From the NCBI GenBank assembly GCA_002457745.1, contig NTKV01000008.1:1-34331 (forward strand): a stretch of DNA of 34,331 bases, read 5' to 3'. This DNA is from SAR116 cluster bacterium MED-G06. GTDB lineage: Bacteria > Pseudomonadota > Alphaproteobacteria > Puniceispirillales > Puniceispirillaceae. The position numbers and the translations under genes are program-made. How positions within the stretch are numbered: position 1 is the stretch's first letter; each line of letters opens with the position of its first letter. The notes below the pieces were generated by a model. The model saw only the letters and a list, made by a program, of their open reading frames with translations. It was not told the DNA's origin and did not search any database. Positions 25,570-33,769 of the stretch are shown here, in pieces.

Positions 25570-26022
25570 TCAGGCAGCGGCGGTCAGGCGGCTGTCAAGG
25601 AGCTGGCGAACGGCAGCTTCGTTATCAGCGTCGCGCAGCGCGTTGCCTCTGGCCTTCAGAAACTGCGACGCCGTTTTGATCGACGCCAGATAGCTGCTGC
25701 TGTCTTCCTGGTTGCCCAGAACAAGCGCAACAAGATCGACCGCGTCACCGTCCGGCGAATCAAATTCCACCGAGCTTTCCAGTGTCGCCAGCAGCGTGAT
25801 GGTCGCCGAGAGTTTGGGAAGCGTGGCATGCGGCAGGGCGATGCCTTCGCCGATTCCTGTGCTGCCAAGTTTCTCGCGCTTCATGATGGCGTCCATCACC
25901 ATACGCTCGCACAGGCCGCCATGCTGCGCGACGCGCTCGCTCAGGCTCTGCAGCAGCTGTTTCTTGCTGGTGACAGCAAGATTGAACGCCACAATATCGG
26001 GCGTCATGGAAGTCTTTGTCAT
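25570..26022 (-). CDS. ptsN: PTS IIA-like nitrogen-regulatory protein (EIIA-Ntr)
   Basis: Phosphoryl acceptor at the end of the nitrogen-related phosphotransfer chain PtsP-NPr-PtsN, which regulates rather than transports. Phosphorylated His65 is in TGIGEGIALPHATL; the fold blocks ERMVMDAIMKREKLGS and DAVDLVALVLG are conserved. I chose ATG 26022 (150 aa, family length); the frame runs upstream to 26133 and another ATG sits five codons in. Its usual upstream neighbours rpoN and hpf are not present: lptB ends 141 bases upstream. No HPr-type partner is encoded in the window. Confidence 0.92.
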   Translation of the reverse strand: MTKTSMTPDIVAFNLAVTSKKQLLQSLSERVAQHGGLCERMVMDAIMKREKLGSTGIGEGIALPHATLPKLSATITLLATLESSVEFDSPDGDAVDLVALVLGNQEDSSSYLASIKTASQFLKARGNALRDADNEAAVRQLLDSRLTAAA

Positions 26023-26104
26023 TTGGCGGCACTCATGCGGTGTCGGATGGGATCCGATGGCCCGGGTCATCAGGTGGAACAGCGCCCGGGTGTTATCGCG
26101 GCGC

Positions 26105-26133
26105 AACCTATGAGCCCCCCCGATCATTGTCAA
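26105..26133 (-). promoter_or_regulatory. Candidate promoter for ptsN
   Basis: On the minus strand a perfect TTGACA (26133-26128), a 17-base spacer containing seven consecutive G and TAGGTT (26110-26105) predict a start near 26098 and a leader of about 75 bases. Confidence 0.42.
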
Positions 26134-26163
26134 GCCCGGTATGGATGCAAGATGGTGCTGGCG

Positions 26164-26964
26164 TCAGATGGTGAAGCGATCGCCAAGATAGACCTGGCGG
26201 ACGCCCTGATGCCCGATCACTTCGTCAGGCGTGCCTTCCATCAGCACACTGCCATCATGGATGATGTAGGTGCGGTCAACGATGTCCAGAGTTTCCCGCA
26301 CATTGTGATCAGTGATCAGCACGCCAAGGCCGTGCATCTTCAGCTGCGCAATCAGATTGCGGATGTCGTTCAGGGCAATCGGGTCGATTCCGGCAAGCGG
26401 CTCGTCCAGCAGCAGGAATGTCGGCCGCATCGCCAGCGCGCGTGCAATCTCCAGCCGGCGGCGCTCCCCGCCCGACAGGTTGACAGCCGAAGTGTTGCGA
26501 AGATGCGCGATCGAGAACTCGGCCATCAGGTCGTCAAGAATGGCGTCATGGTCGCCCTTGGTCCCTTCGGTCGTCTCGAGCACCGCGCGAATATTCTGTT
26601 CAACGGTCAACCCGCGGAAGATGCTGGATTCCTGGGGCAGGTAGCCAAGGCCAAGACGGGCCCGCTGGAATACAGGCAGATTGGTGATATCGACACCATC
26701 GAGCTGGACGTTGCCTTCGTCCGCAGGAAGCAGTCCGACCAGAATGTGAAAGGTTGTTGTCTTGCCGGCACCGTTCGGCCCAAGTAGGCCAACAGCCTCA
26801 CCGCGGCGAAGCTGCATCGAAACATTCCGGACAACACGCTTGCTCTTGAAGCTCTTGCCGATGCCGCTGGCGACGAGCCCTTCCGTATGGGAAACAAGAC
26901 GCGGCTTGCCGGCATTGGCCGCATCCATGTCACTTTTCATTTTTTCAAGATCAGGAATGCTCAT
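26164..26964 (-). CDS. lptB: LPS export ABC transporter ATPase LptB
   Basis: Cytoplasmic ATPase that powers LPS extraction from the inner membrane with LptF/LptG. Walker A is GPNGAGKTT (62-70), the Q-loop is YLPQESSIF, the signature is NLSGGERRRLEIARAL, Walker B is FLLLDEPLAGIDP, and the switch His is in ITDHNVRET. At 266 aa it has about 25 extra residues before the ABC core (MSIPDLEKMKSDMDAANAG), common among alphaproteobacterial LptB. It is 120 bases after lptA. A perfect TTGACA at 27043-27038 in that gap could be part of an own promoter, but its -10 is poor. Confidence 0.94.
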   Translation of the reverse strand: MSIPDLEKMKSDMDAANAGKPRLVSHTEGLVASGIGKSFKSKRVVRNVSMQLRRGEAVGLLGPNGAGKTTTFHILVGLLPADEGNVQLDGVDITNLPVFQRARLGLGYLPQESSIFRGLTVEQNIRAVLETTEGTKGDHDAILDDLMAEFSIAHLRNTSAVNLSGGERRRLEIARALAMRPTFLLLDEPLAGIDPIALNDIRNLIAQLKMHGLGVLITDHNVRETLDIVDRTYIIHDGSVLMEGTPDEVIGHQGVRQVYLGDRFTI

Positions 26965-27084
26965 CGACCGCCGGACGTATTTTGGGGTTCCGAAACCGGA
27001 ACATAGCCCTACTTATGTCCACCAACAGCCGGTTTGCTGTCAACATGCAACTTTGAAATTGCCATAAATTTCCGTCGATTGACG

Positions 27085-27888
27085 TCAGTTCGAGACCAGT
27101 ACACCGCTGACCCGGCCACCCGAGCCGGAGGACAGCATGCGGCTGTTGCCTGTCTTGAAATCGACTTCGGCCCGCCCGCCTTTCATCCGGCTTTCACCAT
27201 CAATCACCACAACATTGCCAGTCAGCACCGCCTGTTCGGTAACCGCGTTGTAGATGGCGGCATCGCTGGTTGCCTCGCGCCCGCCTTCGGTGACCACCCT
27301 GACATCGCCCTTTGCATCAATGGTGACAAGGCTGCCGGTTTCGTCAAAAATCGCGTCGAGGCTGTCGCCGGCAAAGACACGCCCGTCTGCATCACGGTAC
27401 AGCGCATCGCCACGCGCCTTCATTTCCTGTGTCTTGTCGGCACGCGTGTCGAGAATGATCCTGGTGTCAGCGGTGATGGTGCCCCGCGGGCCGGCAACGC
27501 GCGCGTCCGGTCCATCCACCTGATAGTCATCGCTTTTCATTGTATAGATAAGCTTGCTGCCCTGCGCCTCGATGTCGGTATCGACGAAGGTGACCGCGCC
27601 GGTTGCTGTGATTTCATCGATGTCACGGCCTTCGCTGTCAGGGTCATAGGTGGCGACAAGCTTGTTGCCAGCGATCTTGCGCTCCCCCTGAATGGCGATG
27701 GCGTTGCCTGTAGCCGTGTAGATTCCATCTGTCTGGTTCCATTCAAGGCTGTCGTCAGCCTCGATGGTCAGCGGCTGCGATTCCTGTGCGGACACGCCCG
27801 CGGGCACGCTCAGCAGGGCCAGCAGGGCCATCCCGGCAAGAGACTGACGAAGAACAGTGTGGGAACGGAATGAAGTTCGCAAAATCAT
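27085..27888 (-). CDS. lptA: LPS transport periplasmic protein LptA
   Basis: Periplasmic bridge protein carrying LPS between LptC and the outer-membrane LptD. A signal peptide is clear (SLAGMALLALLSVPAGVSA, cleavage before QES), followed by the OstA-type beta-jellyroll beginning LTIEADDSLEWNQTDGIYTATG and repeating strand patterns such as AVLTGNVVVIDGESRMKGG. I chose ATG 27888 (267 aa), because the frame beyond it runs towards lptC with unrelated residues. Longer than E. coli LptA (185 aa), as is usual in alphaproteobacteria. It starts 58 bases after lptC. Confidence 0.9.
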   Translation of the reverse strand: MILRTSFRSHTVLRQSLAGMALLALLSVPAGVSAQESQPLTIEADDSLEWNQTDGIYTATGNAIAIQGERKIAGNKLVATYDPDSEGRDIDEITATGAVTFVDTDIEAQGSKLIYTMKSDDYQVDGPDARVAGPRGTITADTRIILDTRADKTQEMKARGDALYRDADGRVFAGDSLDAIFDETGSLVTIDAKGDVRVVTEGGREATSDAAIYNAVTEQAVLTGNVVVIDGESRMKGGRAEVDFKTGNSRMLSSGSGGRVSGVLVSN

Positions 27889-27946
27889 CACTTTCTGTCT
27901 GATGGATGACCCAAGGCCGGGACGGGAGGTTGATTCCAGGAAAATT

Positions 27947-28594
27947 CTATTGTGCCGCACCCACATCCTGCAAGGTCAAACGCGGGTTGCCGGTGAAAAT
28001 GATCAGGTCGCCACGGTCCAGAACCTTCATGCTGTCGGCGACAACAAGTCCGCTGTCATTTTCGACCCGAACAGGTTCGTCGCTGATCATGTAGCCCTCA
28101 TCAAGATTGGCGGTAATCGCCTGTGATGTCATCTTCAGGCCTGTGTCACGACTTGTGATGACGACATCGCCGCTGAAGTCGATTTCGCCGCGATCCGGGA
28201 AATAGATCCCTGTCAGGGATGTCAGATTGACCACATCGCCGCTCGACTGGTTCAGGAATGCCGCCGGGGATGTCATGTCCAGAATGCCGTCTGCGCGTTC
28301 CTGAGCCACTTCGGCTGTGATTTCATAAGGATCACCTCCTTCTGTGGTGCCCCGGTAGACAGCGCCTGTGAGTTCGACATCGCCGGTTTCGTCAACCTTG
28401 ATTTCGCTGACGTCCAGCCGGATTTCACTTCTCTGGCTGAACAGGCCGAGCCACAGCAGCGTGGCCACTGACATGACTGCGCCGATCCCGATGAATATCA
28501 GGCTTATGCGGATCGTCTGGCGCCCCGTATCGTCAGACCGGTCGCGCGGCGCGAACCTTGTCGGGCGCGGCGTTGCATCCTGTTGTTCTGCCAT
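27947..28594 (-). CDS. lptC: LPS export protein LptC
   Basis: Single-span inner-membrane protein whose periplasmic jellyroll receives LPS from LptB2FG. One membrane segment is seen near residues 29-50 (ISLIFIGIGAVMSVATLLWLG), then a beta-rich domain with VELTGAVYRGTTEGGDPYEITA and FSGDVVITSRDTGLKMTSQ. 215 aa, normal for alphaproteobacteria. It lies 12 bases after the rnd-like gene and directly upstream of lptA, giving the conserved rnd-lptC-lptA-lptB order. Confidence 0.88.
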   Translation of the reverse strand: MAEQQDATPRPTRFAPRDRSDDTGRQTIRISLIFIGIGAVMSVATLLWLGLFSQRSEIRLDVSEIKVDETGDVELTGAVYRGTTEGGDPYEITAEVAQERADGILDMTSPAAFLNQSSGDVVNLTSLTGIYFPDRGEIDFSGDVVITSRDTGLKMTSQAITANLDEGYMISDEPVRVENDSGLVVADSMKVLDRGDLIIFTGNPRLTLQDVGAAQ

Positions 28595-28606
28595 CGCGAC
28601 GCTACC

Positions 28607-29218
28607 CTAGTGGTGGAAAATATCGAGGTCTTCGAACCCGGTGAGGTCCATTGTGGCGCGTGTCATCAGGAAGGCAAAACAGGCCGCTGCCATTTCGGCC
28701 CGGCCTTCGCGCGCCAGCATCATATCCAGCTTTTCGCGAAGACGATGCAGATACAGAACATCGCTTGCCGCGTAATCCTGTTGCGCCCTGGACAGGGTCT
28801 CGGCGCCCCAGTCCGAAGATTGCTGCTGCTTTGAAATCTCCACACTCAGCAACTCGTGGCAAAGATCCTTCAGCCCGTGCCGGTCGGTGTAGGTGCGGCA
28901 CAGCTTTGACGCGATCTTTGTACAATAGACAGGCCCGGCCACGGGGCCGAAGCTGTATGACAGGCTGGCAAGGTCAAATCTGGCGAAATGAAACAGCTTG
29001 GTGACAGCCGGATCGCCGAGAAGCGCCTGAAGACGCGGTGCCGGCTGGCGGTCCCGGGCGATCTTCACCAGATGTGCATCGCCATTTCCATCGGACAGCT
29101 GCACCAGACACAGCCTGTCGCGATGCGGGTTCAACCCCATGGTCTCTGTGTCGATCGCCACCGAGGTGCCAAGATCAAGGTCATCAGGTAAATCGTGATG
29201 ATGCAGAAATACAGCCAT
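28607..29218 (-). CDS. Ribonuclease D-like 3'-5' exonuclease (short form)
   Basis: A DEDD-family 3'-5' exonuclease of 203 aa made of the catalytic domain only, without the HRDC domains of full RNase D. ExoI is VAIDTETMGLNP (Asp, Glu), ExoII is LFHFARFDLASLSYSFG and ExoIII is YAASDVLYLHRL with Tyr and the last Asp. This short form is typical next to lptC in alphaproteobacteria. I chose ATG 29218 (MAVFLHHHD); the frame is open to 29350 with unrelated residues. A TATAGT box at 29258-29253 on the minus strand could be its -10, without a good -35. Confidence 0.88.
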   Translation of the reverse strand: MAVFLHHHDLPDDLDLGTSVAIDTETMGLNPHRDRLCLVQLSDGNGDAHLVKIARDRQPAPRLQALLGDPAVTKLFHFARFDLASLSYSFGPVAGPVYCTKIASKLCRTYTDRHGLKDLCHELLSVEISKQQQSSDWGAETLSRAQQDYAASDVLYLHRLREKLDMMLAREGRAEMAAACFAFLMTRATMDLTGFEDLDIFHH

Positions 29219-29421
29219 GGGCCTGTCCGTAAGGGGTGCGTTCGTTGCGCTCACTATAGGATGATGTCGGCAGAATGCCACCCAAAGATTGGCGAAAGGC
29301 AGGTGGTCTGGCATGCAGGACGCATTCCGCCAACAAGCTGTCGGCAACAAGAAAATAGGCTAGACAAGCCTGTGTTGCCAATGGAGGCTGAGGTGTGAAT
29401 ATCCAGACTCGGGGGGGGAAC

Positions 29422-31827
29422 ATGAAGTCGCATTACCGCGTTGTTGTGATCGGTGGCGGGGTCGTCGGGGCCTCAATCATTTATCATCTGGCGAAGATGG
29501 GCTGGAGCGATGTCTGTCTGATCGAACGATCTGTGCTGACAGCCGGGTCCAGCTGGCACGCCGCTGGCGGTGTGCATGCGCTGAACGCCGATCCGAACAT
29601 TTCCGCGCTGCAGGCCTATACCATCGATCTTCTTGGCAAGATTGAGGAGGAAAGCGGTCAGTCTGTCGGCATGCATATGACAGGTGGTCTGACCCTGGCC
29701 GGCACGCCGGATCGCTGGGAGTGGCTGCAATCCGCCTACCGCGTCTATCAGAGCATCGGCATCGAGGATGTGCGGCTTGTCACGCCGGAGGAAGCTGGCG
29801 AGATGTGTCCGGTTCTGTCGACACATGGAATCCTGGGTGGTCTGTGGGCCGACCGCGAGGGATATGTCGACACCACCGGCACGGTGCTGGCCTATGCCGG
29901 GGCAGCGAAGAAGAACGGCGCCACCGTGATTGAACATAACCGCGTTCTGGAGCTGAACCAGACAGCGGAAGGCTGGGATGTGGTGACCGAAAAGGGCACG
30001 ATCAGCTGTGAGCACGTGGTCAACGCCGCCGGCCTGTGGGCCAAGCAGGTTGGTCGCATGGCAGGTGTCGAGCTTCCGGTCTCGCCGCTGGCGCACCATT
30101 ATCTGCTGACCGAGACCATCCCCGAGGTGGCCGAACTTGACCATGAGCTGCCACTGGTCGTCGATCTCGAAGGCTTTACCTATATGCGCCAGGACCAGAA
30201 GGGCATGCTGCTGGGAATCTACGAGATCAACCATCAGCACTGGATGATGGATGGTGCACCGTGGGATTACGGTATCGAGCTCCTGCAGGAGGATGTCGAC
30301 CGTATCGAGAACGAGCTTACCCTTGGCTTCGAGCGCTATCCGGTGCTGCAGAATGCCGGTGTTCGCAACTGGGTCAACGGGGCCTTCACCTTCTCGCCGG
30401 ACGGCAATCCGCTTGTCGGACCGGTGCCAGGCAAGAAGAATTACTGGTCCGCCTGTGCGGTGATGGCCGGCTTCCTTCAGGGTGGGGGTGTCGGAAAATC
30501 GCTTGCCGAATGGATGATCCATGGCGAGCCGGAGGCCGATGTCTATGGCATGGATGTGGCCCGCTACGGCCCGTTCGCCGAGAACAAGGAATATATCAGG
30601 CAGACCACCGGCCAGTTCTATTCGCGTCGCTTCGTGATGACCTATCCGAACGAGCAGCTTCCGGCCGGCAGGCCGCTGAAGATGGCGCCGGCGCATTCCG
30701 ACATGACCGCCGCTGGCGCGCAGTGGGGCAGCAGCTGGGACCTTGAGGTGCCGCTCTATTTCGCACCGGAAGGGTTTGCCGAGACACCGTCGCTGAAGCG
30801 TTCCAACGCCTTTGACATCGTTGGTGCGGAATGCCGTGCGGTCCGTGAAAATGTCGGGCTTCTGGACATCACCGGATTCTCCCGTTTCGAGGTCAGCGGC
30901 CCGAATGCCGAGGGGTGGCTGAACAGCATCTTTGCCACGAAGCTGCCGGCACCGGGGCGCTCACGTCTGGCGGTGGCGCTTGGTCATGACGGACGGCTGA
31001 AGGGGGATCTGACGCTGTTCAACTGGGGTGATGGCACCTGGTGGATCATGGGGTCCTATTACCTGCGTCGCTGGCACATGCGCTGGTTCGACGATCATAT
31101 GCAGGATGGCGTGAGCATTCGTGACCTTGGTGAGGAAATGGCAGGCTTCTCGCTGTCCGGCCCGAATTCGAGGGCGGTGATCGAGACGCTGACCGACGGA
31201 CCTGTCGGTGATCTTCCCTTCATGGGATGCGGCGCGTTCGATATCGGGCTGATCCGCGCCAAAGTCGGGCGTCTGTCGGTGACCGGTGAGGCCGGCTACG
31301 AGATCAGCTGCCGCATGGGTGACCATATCGCCCTTCGCCGTATGCTGCTTGAGGCCGGTGCCGATCTTGGCATCAGCGAATATGGTTTCAACGCGCTGCT
31401 GTCGCTGCGGCTGGAGAAAAGCTATGGCATCTGGTCGGCCGAATTCACGCAAGGCTATACGCCCGGCATGACCGGCATGGACCGCTGGATCGACTGGAAC
31501 AAGGAGGCCTTCATCGGCCGCGAGGCGGCACTTGCCGAACGCGACGGCAATGGCCCGGCACAGCGCCTTGTCACCCTTGAGGTGGACGCCAATGGTGCGG
31601 ATGCCAGCGGATATGAGCCGGTCTGGTCGGGAAGTGACCGGATCGGGTTTGTGACCTCTGGTGGCTACGGCCATACGGTTGAAAAGTCGCTCGCCATGGC
31701 CCTTGTCGATTCCGACCTTGCCGAGGTTGGCACCAGTCTGATGGCACATGTCGTCGGGGTGGAGCGCGATGTGAAAGTGATCGCGCCATCACCTTATGAT
31801 CCGGCTGGCGCGGTGATGCGCGGTTAG
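29422..31827 (+). CDS. Dimethylglycine dehydrogenase-like FAD/GcvT protein
   Basis: A two-part enzyme that oxidatively demethylates an N-methylated amine and hands the methyl carbon to tetrahydrofolate. The N-terminal DAO-type half has VVVIGGGVVGASIIYHLA and GSSWHAAGG, where His46 matches the residue carrying covalent FAD in mammalian dimethylglycine dehydrogenase. The C-terminal half is a GcvT-like folate domain with LDITGFSRFEVSGP, GRLKGDLTLF and ALLSLRLEKSYGIW, then a GcvT C-terminal barrel. ATG 29422 gives 801 aa and the family-typical MKSHYRVVVIGGG start; a GTG at 29395 with GGAGG seven bases before it is also possible. A run of eight G lies between the two starts. Substrate could be dimethylglycine, sarcosine or a relative; the sequence does not settle it. 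The oxidoreductase follows after 36 bases. Confidence 0.87.
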   Translation: MKSHYRVVVIGGGVVGASIIYHLAKMGWSDVCLIERSVLTAGSSWHAAGGVHALNADPNISALQAYTIDLLGKIEEESGQSVGMHMTGGLTLAGTPDRWEWLQSAYRVYQSIGIEDVRLVTPEEAGEMCPVLSTHGILGGLWADREGYVDTTGTVLAYAGAAKKNGATVIEHNRVLELNQTAEGWDVVTEKGTISCEHVVNAAGLWAKQVGRMAGVELPVSPLAHHYLLTETIPEVAELDHELPLVVDLEGFTYMRQDQKGMLLGIYEINHQHWMMDGAPWDYGIELLQEDVDRIENELTLGFERYPVLQNAGVRNWVNGAFTFSPDGNPLVGPVPGKKNYWSACAVMAGFLQGGGVGKSLAEWMIHGEPEADVYGMDVARYGPFAENKEYIRQTTGQFYSRRFVMTYPNEQLPAGRPLKMAPAHSDMTAAGAQWGSSWDLEVPLYFAPEGFAETPSLKRSNAFDIVGAECRAVRENVGLLDITGFSRFEVSGPNAEGWLNSIFATKLPAPGRSRLAVALGHDGRLKGDLTLFNWGDGTWWIMGSYYLRRWHMRWFDDHMQDGVSIRDLGEEMAGFSLSGPNSRAVIETLTDGPVGDLPFMGCGAFDIGLIRAKVGRLSVTGEAGYEISCRMGDHIALRRMLLEAGADLGISEYGFNALLSLRLEKSYGIWSAEFTQGYTPGMTGMDRWIDWNKEAFIGREAALAERDGNGPAQRLVTLEVDANGADASGYEPVWSGSDRIGFVTSGGYGHTVEKSLAMALVDSDLAEVGTSLMAHVVGVERDVKVIAPSPYDPAGAVMRG

Positions 31828-31863
31828 GCCACCATAGCAAAGTCAAAGGTAAGGAAGAGGTCC

Positions 31864-33171
31864 ATGAGTCAGCACCCCGACGCAATCATCATCGGCACCG
31901 GCGTGATCGGCACCGCGATCGCTTTCGAAATGGCGAAAAACGGGTGGAAGACACTGTCGCTCGACCGCAATCTGCAGGTCGGGCACGGCTCCACCGCCGG
32001 GTCATGCGCCATTATCCGGATGCATTACTCGACCTTTGACGGCACCGCCTTTGCCTGGGAAGGCTATCATTACTGGCGCGACTGGGAGGACTATCTCGGT
32101 CTTCCCGCCGGTCATCCGCTGGCGCAGTTCAAGGAATGCGGCTGTATGGTGATGCGCACCGAAGCGAACGATCATCTCAACAAGCATCTGGAGAACAGCC
32201 GCAATTTGGATATTCCGGTCGAGGAATGGGATGAGGCGACGATCCTCGAGAAGCTGCCGATCTATTCGCTGGACAGCTATTCCCCACCGCGCCGGATCGA
32301 TGATCCAGCCTTTGGCACACCCAATGGCAGGAAGATCGGCGGGGCGCTGTACTGGCCGAACGGGGGGTATGTCACCGACCCGGCGCTGTCTTCACAGAAC
32401 ATGGCCGATGCCGCCAGGCAGCATGGCGCCGACTTCCGTCTTGGCGTCGAGGTTGTGGAAATCCTGCAGGAAGGTGGCCGGGTTACCGGTGTGAAATTGG
32501 CATCCGGTGAGGAAATCCACGCGTCCGTGGTCGTCAATGTCGCTGGCCCGGGATCCGCCCATATCAACGGGCTTGCCGGGGTCACCGAAGAGATGACCAT
32601 CAAGACCCGCCCGCTCAGGCAGGAGGTCGCGCATGTGCCGGCGCCGGAGGGTTTTGATTTCGACAGCCGTGGCATGGTCGTCTCGGACAGTGACATCGCC
32701 TGCTATATCCGCCCGGAACATGGCAACAACATCCTGATCGGAAGCGAGGACCCGGCGTGCGATCCTCATATGTGGACCGAGAATGACACCGAATATGAAG
32801 GCGATTTCACCGCGCAGTGGAACAACCAGGTGATGCGCTATGGCCAGCGCGTGCCAAGCCTTGGCATCCCCTCGCAGTCACGCGGTGTCGTCGATCTCTA
32901 TGATGCCTCGACCGACTGGATCCCGATCTATGACAAGACCTCGCTTGGCGGCTTCTACATGGCTTGCGGCAGCAGCGGCAACCAGTACAAGAACGCCCCG
33001 ATTGCCGGCAAGATGATGGCGGCGCTGATCGATTATTGCGAGGGCGGCGCAGACCATGATGCCGCGCCGCTGTCATATACGCTTCCCTATATCGGACACG
33101 AGATCAATGTCGGTTTCTATTCGCGCAAGCGGGAGATCAACGAGGAAAGCAGTTTCTCGGTCCTTGGCTGA
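31864..33171 (+). CDS. DAO-family FAD-dependent oxidoreductase
   Basis: A 435 aa flavoprotein of the glycine/D-amino-acid oxidase or sarcosine-oxidase-beta type. The FAD-binding motif is AIIIGTGVIGTAIAFEMAKNG at the N-terminus, followed by GSTAGSCAIIRMHYS. A second FAD contact, VVNVAGPGSAHINGLAG, is central, and DWIPIYDKTSLGGFYMACGSSG occurs near the C-terminus. No signal peptide is seen. A strong GGAAGAGG precedes ATG 31864. It sits between the dimethylglycine-dehydrogenase-like gene and the cNMP-domain gene, all on one strand with short gaps, so an operon is likely. A decayed copy of its last 35 codons (stop included) lies at 33646-33750. The substrate is unknown; an N-methyl amino acid fits the context. 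Confidence 0.85.
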   Translation: MSQHPDAIIIGTGVIGTAIAFEMAKNGWKTLSLDRNLQVGHGSTAGSCAIIRMHYSTFDGTAFAWEGYHYWRDWEDYLGLPAGHPLAQFKECGCMVMRTEANDHLNKHLENSRNLDIPVEEWDEATILEKLPIYSLDSYSPPRRIDDPAFGTPNGRKIGGALYWPNGGYVTDPALSSQNMADAARQHGADFRLGVEVVEILQEGGRVTGVKLASGEEIHASVVVNVAGPGSAHINGLAGVTEEMTIKTRPLRQEVAHVPAPEGFDFDSRGMVVSDSDIACYIRPEHGNNILIGSEDPACDPHMWTENDTEYEGDFTAQWNNQVMRYGQRVPSLGIPSQSRGVVDLYDASTDWIPIYDKTSLGGFYMACGSSGNQYKNAPIAGKMMAALIDYCEGGADHDAAPLSYTLPYIGHEINVGFYSRKREINEESSFSVLG

Positions 33172-33191
33172 CACCGTAAAGAGGGCAGGTG

Positions 33192-33554
33192 ATGAACGTC
33201 GAAAATCTTGCAAAGGTCTTTCCGACCGAGACAATGGAGCCCGGAACCGTCCTGTTTGAACAGGGCGGCACCGACGGCGACGGTTATATCGTGCAGGTCG
33301 GCAGGGTGGAACTGTCACGCCAGGTCGGCGATGCCGTGCAGCGCGGCATCTTTGTCGAGGCTGGTGAAATTCTCGGTGTTTACAAGACGCTGTTCGAGAA
33401 TGACCAGCGCTATTTCACCGGAACGGTGGTTGAAAAATCACGCATCACCCGCATCCCGGAAACGGTTCTGAAAGACCGGATCGCCGCCAGCGACCCGTTT
33501 ATCATCTATTGCGTCCGTAACTGGCCCAACTTTGGTGACAGATTGATCAGCTGA
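33192..33554 (+). CDS. Stand-alone cyclic-nucleotide-binding-domain protein
   Basis: A 120 aa protein consisting of one CNB (Crp-like) beta-roll and little else. Recognisable blocks are PGTVLFEQGGTDGDGYIVQVG with VELSRQVG, then the phosphate-binding-cassette-like GEILGVYKTLFENDQRYFTGT, keeping Glu and Arg. It has no helix-turn-helix, so it is not a Crp/Fnr transcription factor. ATG 33192 follows AGGGCAGG and lies 20 bases after the oxidoreductase stop. It could be a cAMP-responsive regulatory subunit for the neighbouring enzymes or a degenerate fold used for protein contact; no homologue with known function comes to mind. No convincing terminator follows. Confidence 0.75.
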   Translation: MNVENLAKVFPTETMEPGTVLFEQGGTDGDGYIVQVGRVELSRQVGDAVQRGIFVEAGEILGVYKTLFENDQRYFTGTVVEKSRITRIPETVLKDRIAASDPFIIYCVRNWPNFGDRLIS

Positions 33555-33645
33555 TATCCCGAACCTCTGCCCGGGGTTGTGATCAGCTTCATCCTGCAGC
33601 CAAGCTGACTCTAGTGAACAGCGGCATCGCCAAAGAGCGGCATTG

Positions 33646-33750
33646 TCGTTGCCGTACACGCTTCCCTATATCGGACACGGGATCAGCGTCGGTTTCCATT
33701 CGCGCAAGCGGGAGATCGACGAGGAAAACGGTTTCCCGGTCCTTGGCTGA
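33646..33750 (+). pseudogene. Remnant 3' end of a second FAD oxidoreductase copy
   Basis: The segment aligns without gaps to 33067-33171, the last 35 codons (stop included) of the intact oxidoreductase: 92 of 105 bases are identical and the stop codon is shared. The reading YTLPYIGHGISVGFHSRKRE corresponds to YTLPYIGHEINVGFYSRKRE. All 13 differences are transitions and most of them change the residue, which fits a gene no longer under selection. The rest of the copy upstream is gone. Confidence 0.88.
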
Positions 33751-33769
33751 CACCAGAACAAGGCCGAGC

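Noticed and set aside
29473-30696. 407-codon minus-strand frame opposite the FAD/GcvT gene
   Set aside because: Antisense shadow; no domain and no start signal.
29422-31827. DMSP demethylase DmdA
   Set aside because: DmdA is a GcvT-type protein without an FAD domain and about half this length; the N-terminal FAD half and its His46 fit the dimethylglycine dehydrogenase family instead.
33192-33554. Crp/Fnr transcription factor
   Set aside because: The protein ends after the cyclic-nucleotide fold and has no helix-turn-helix.
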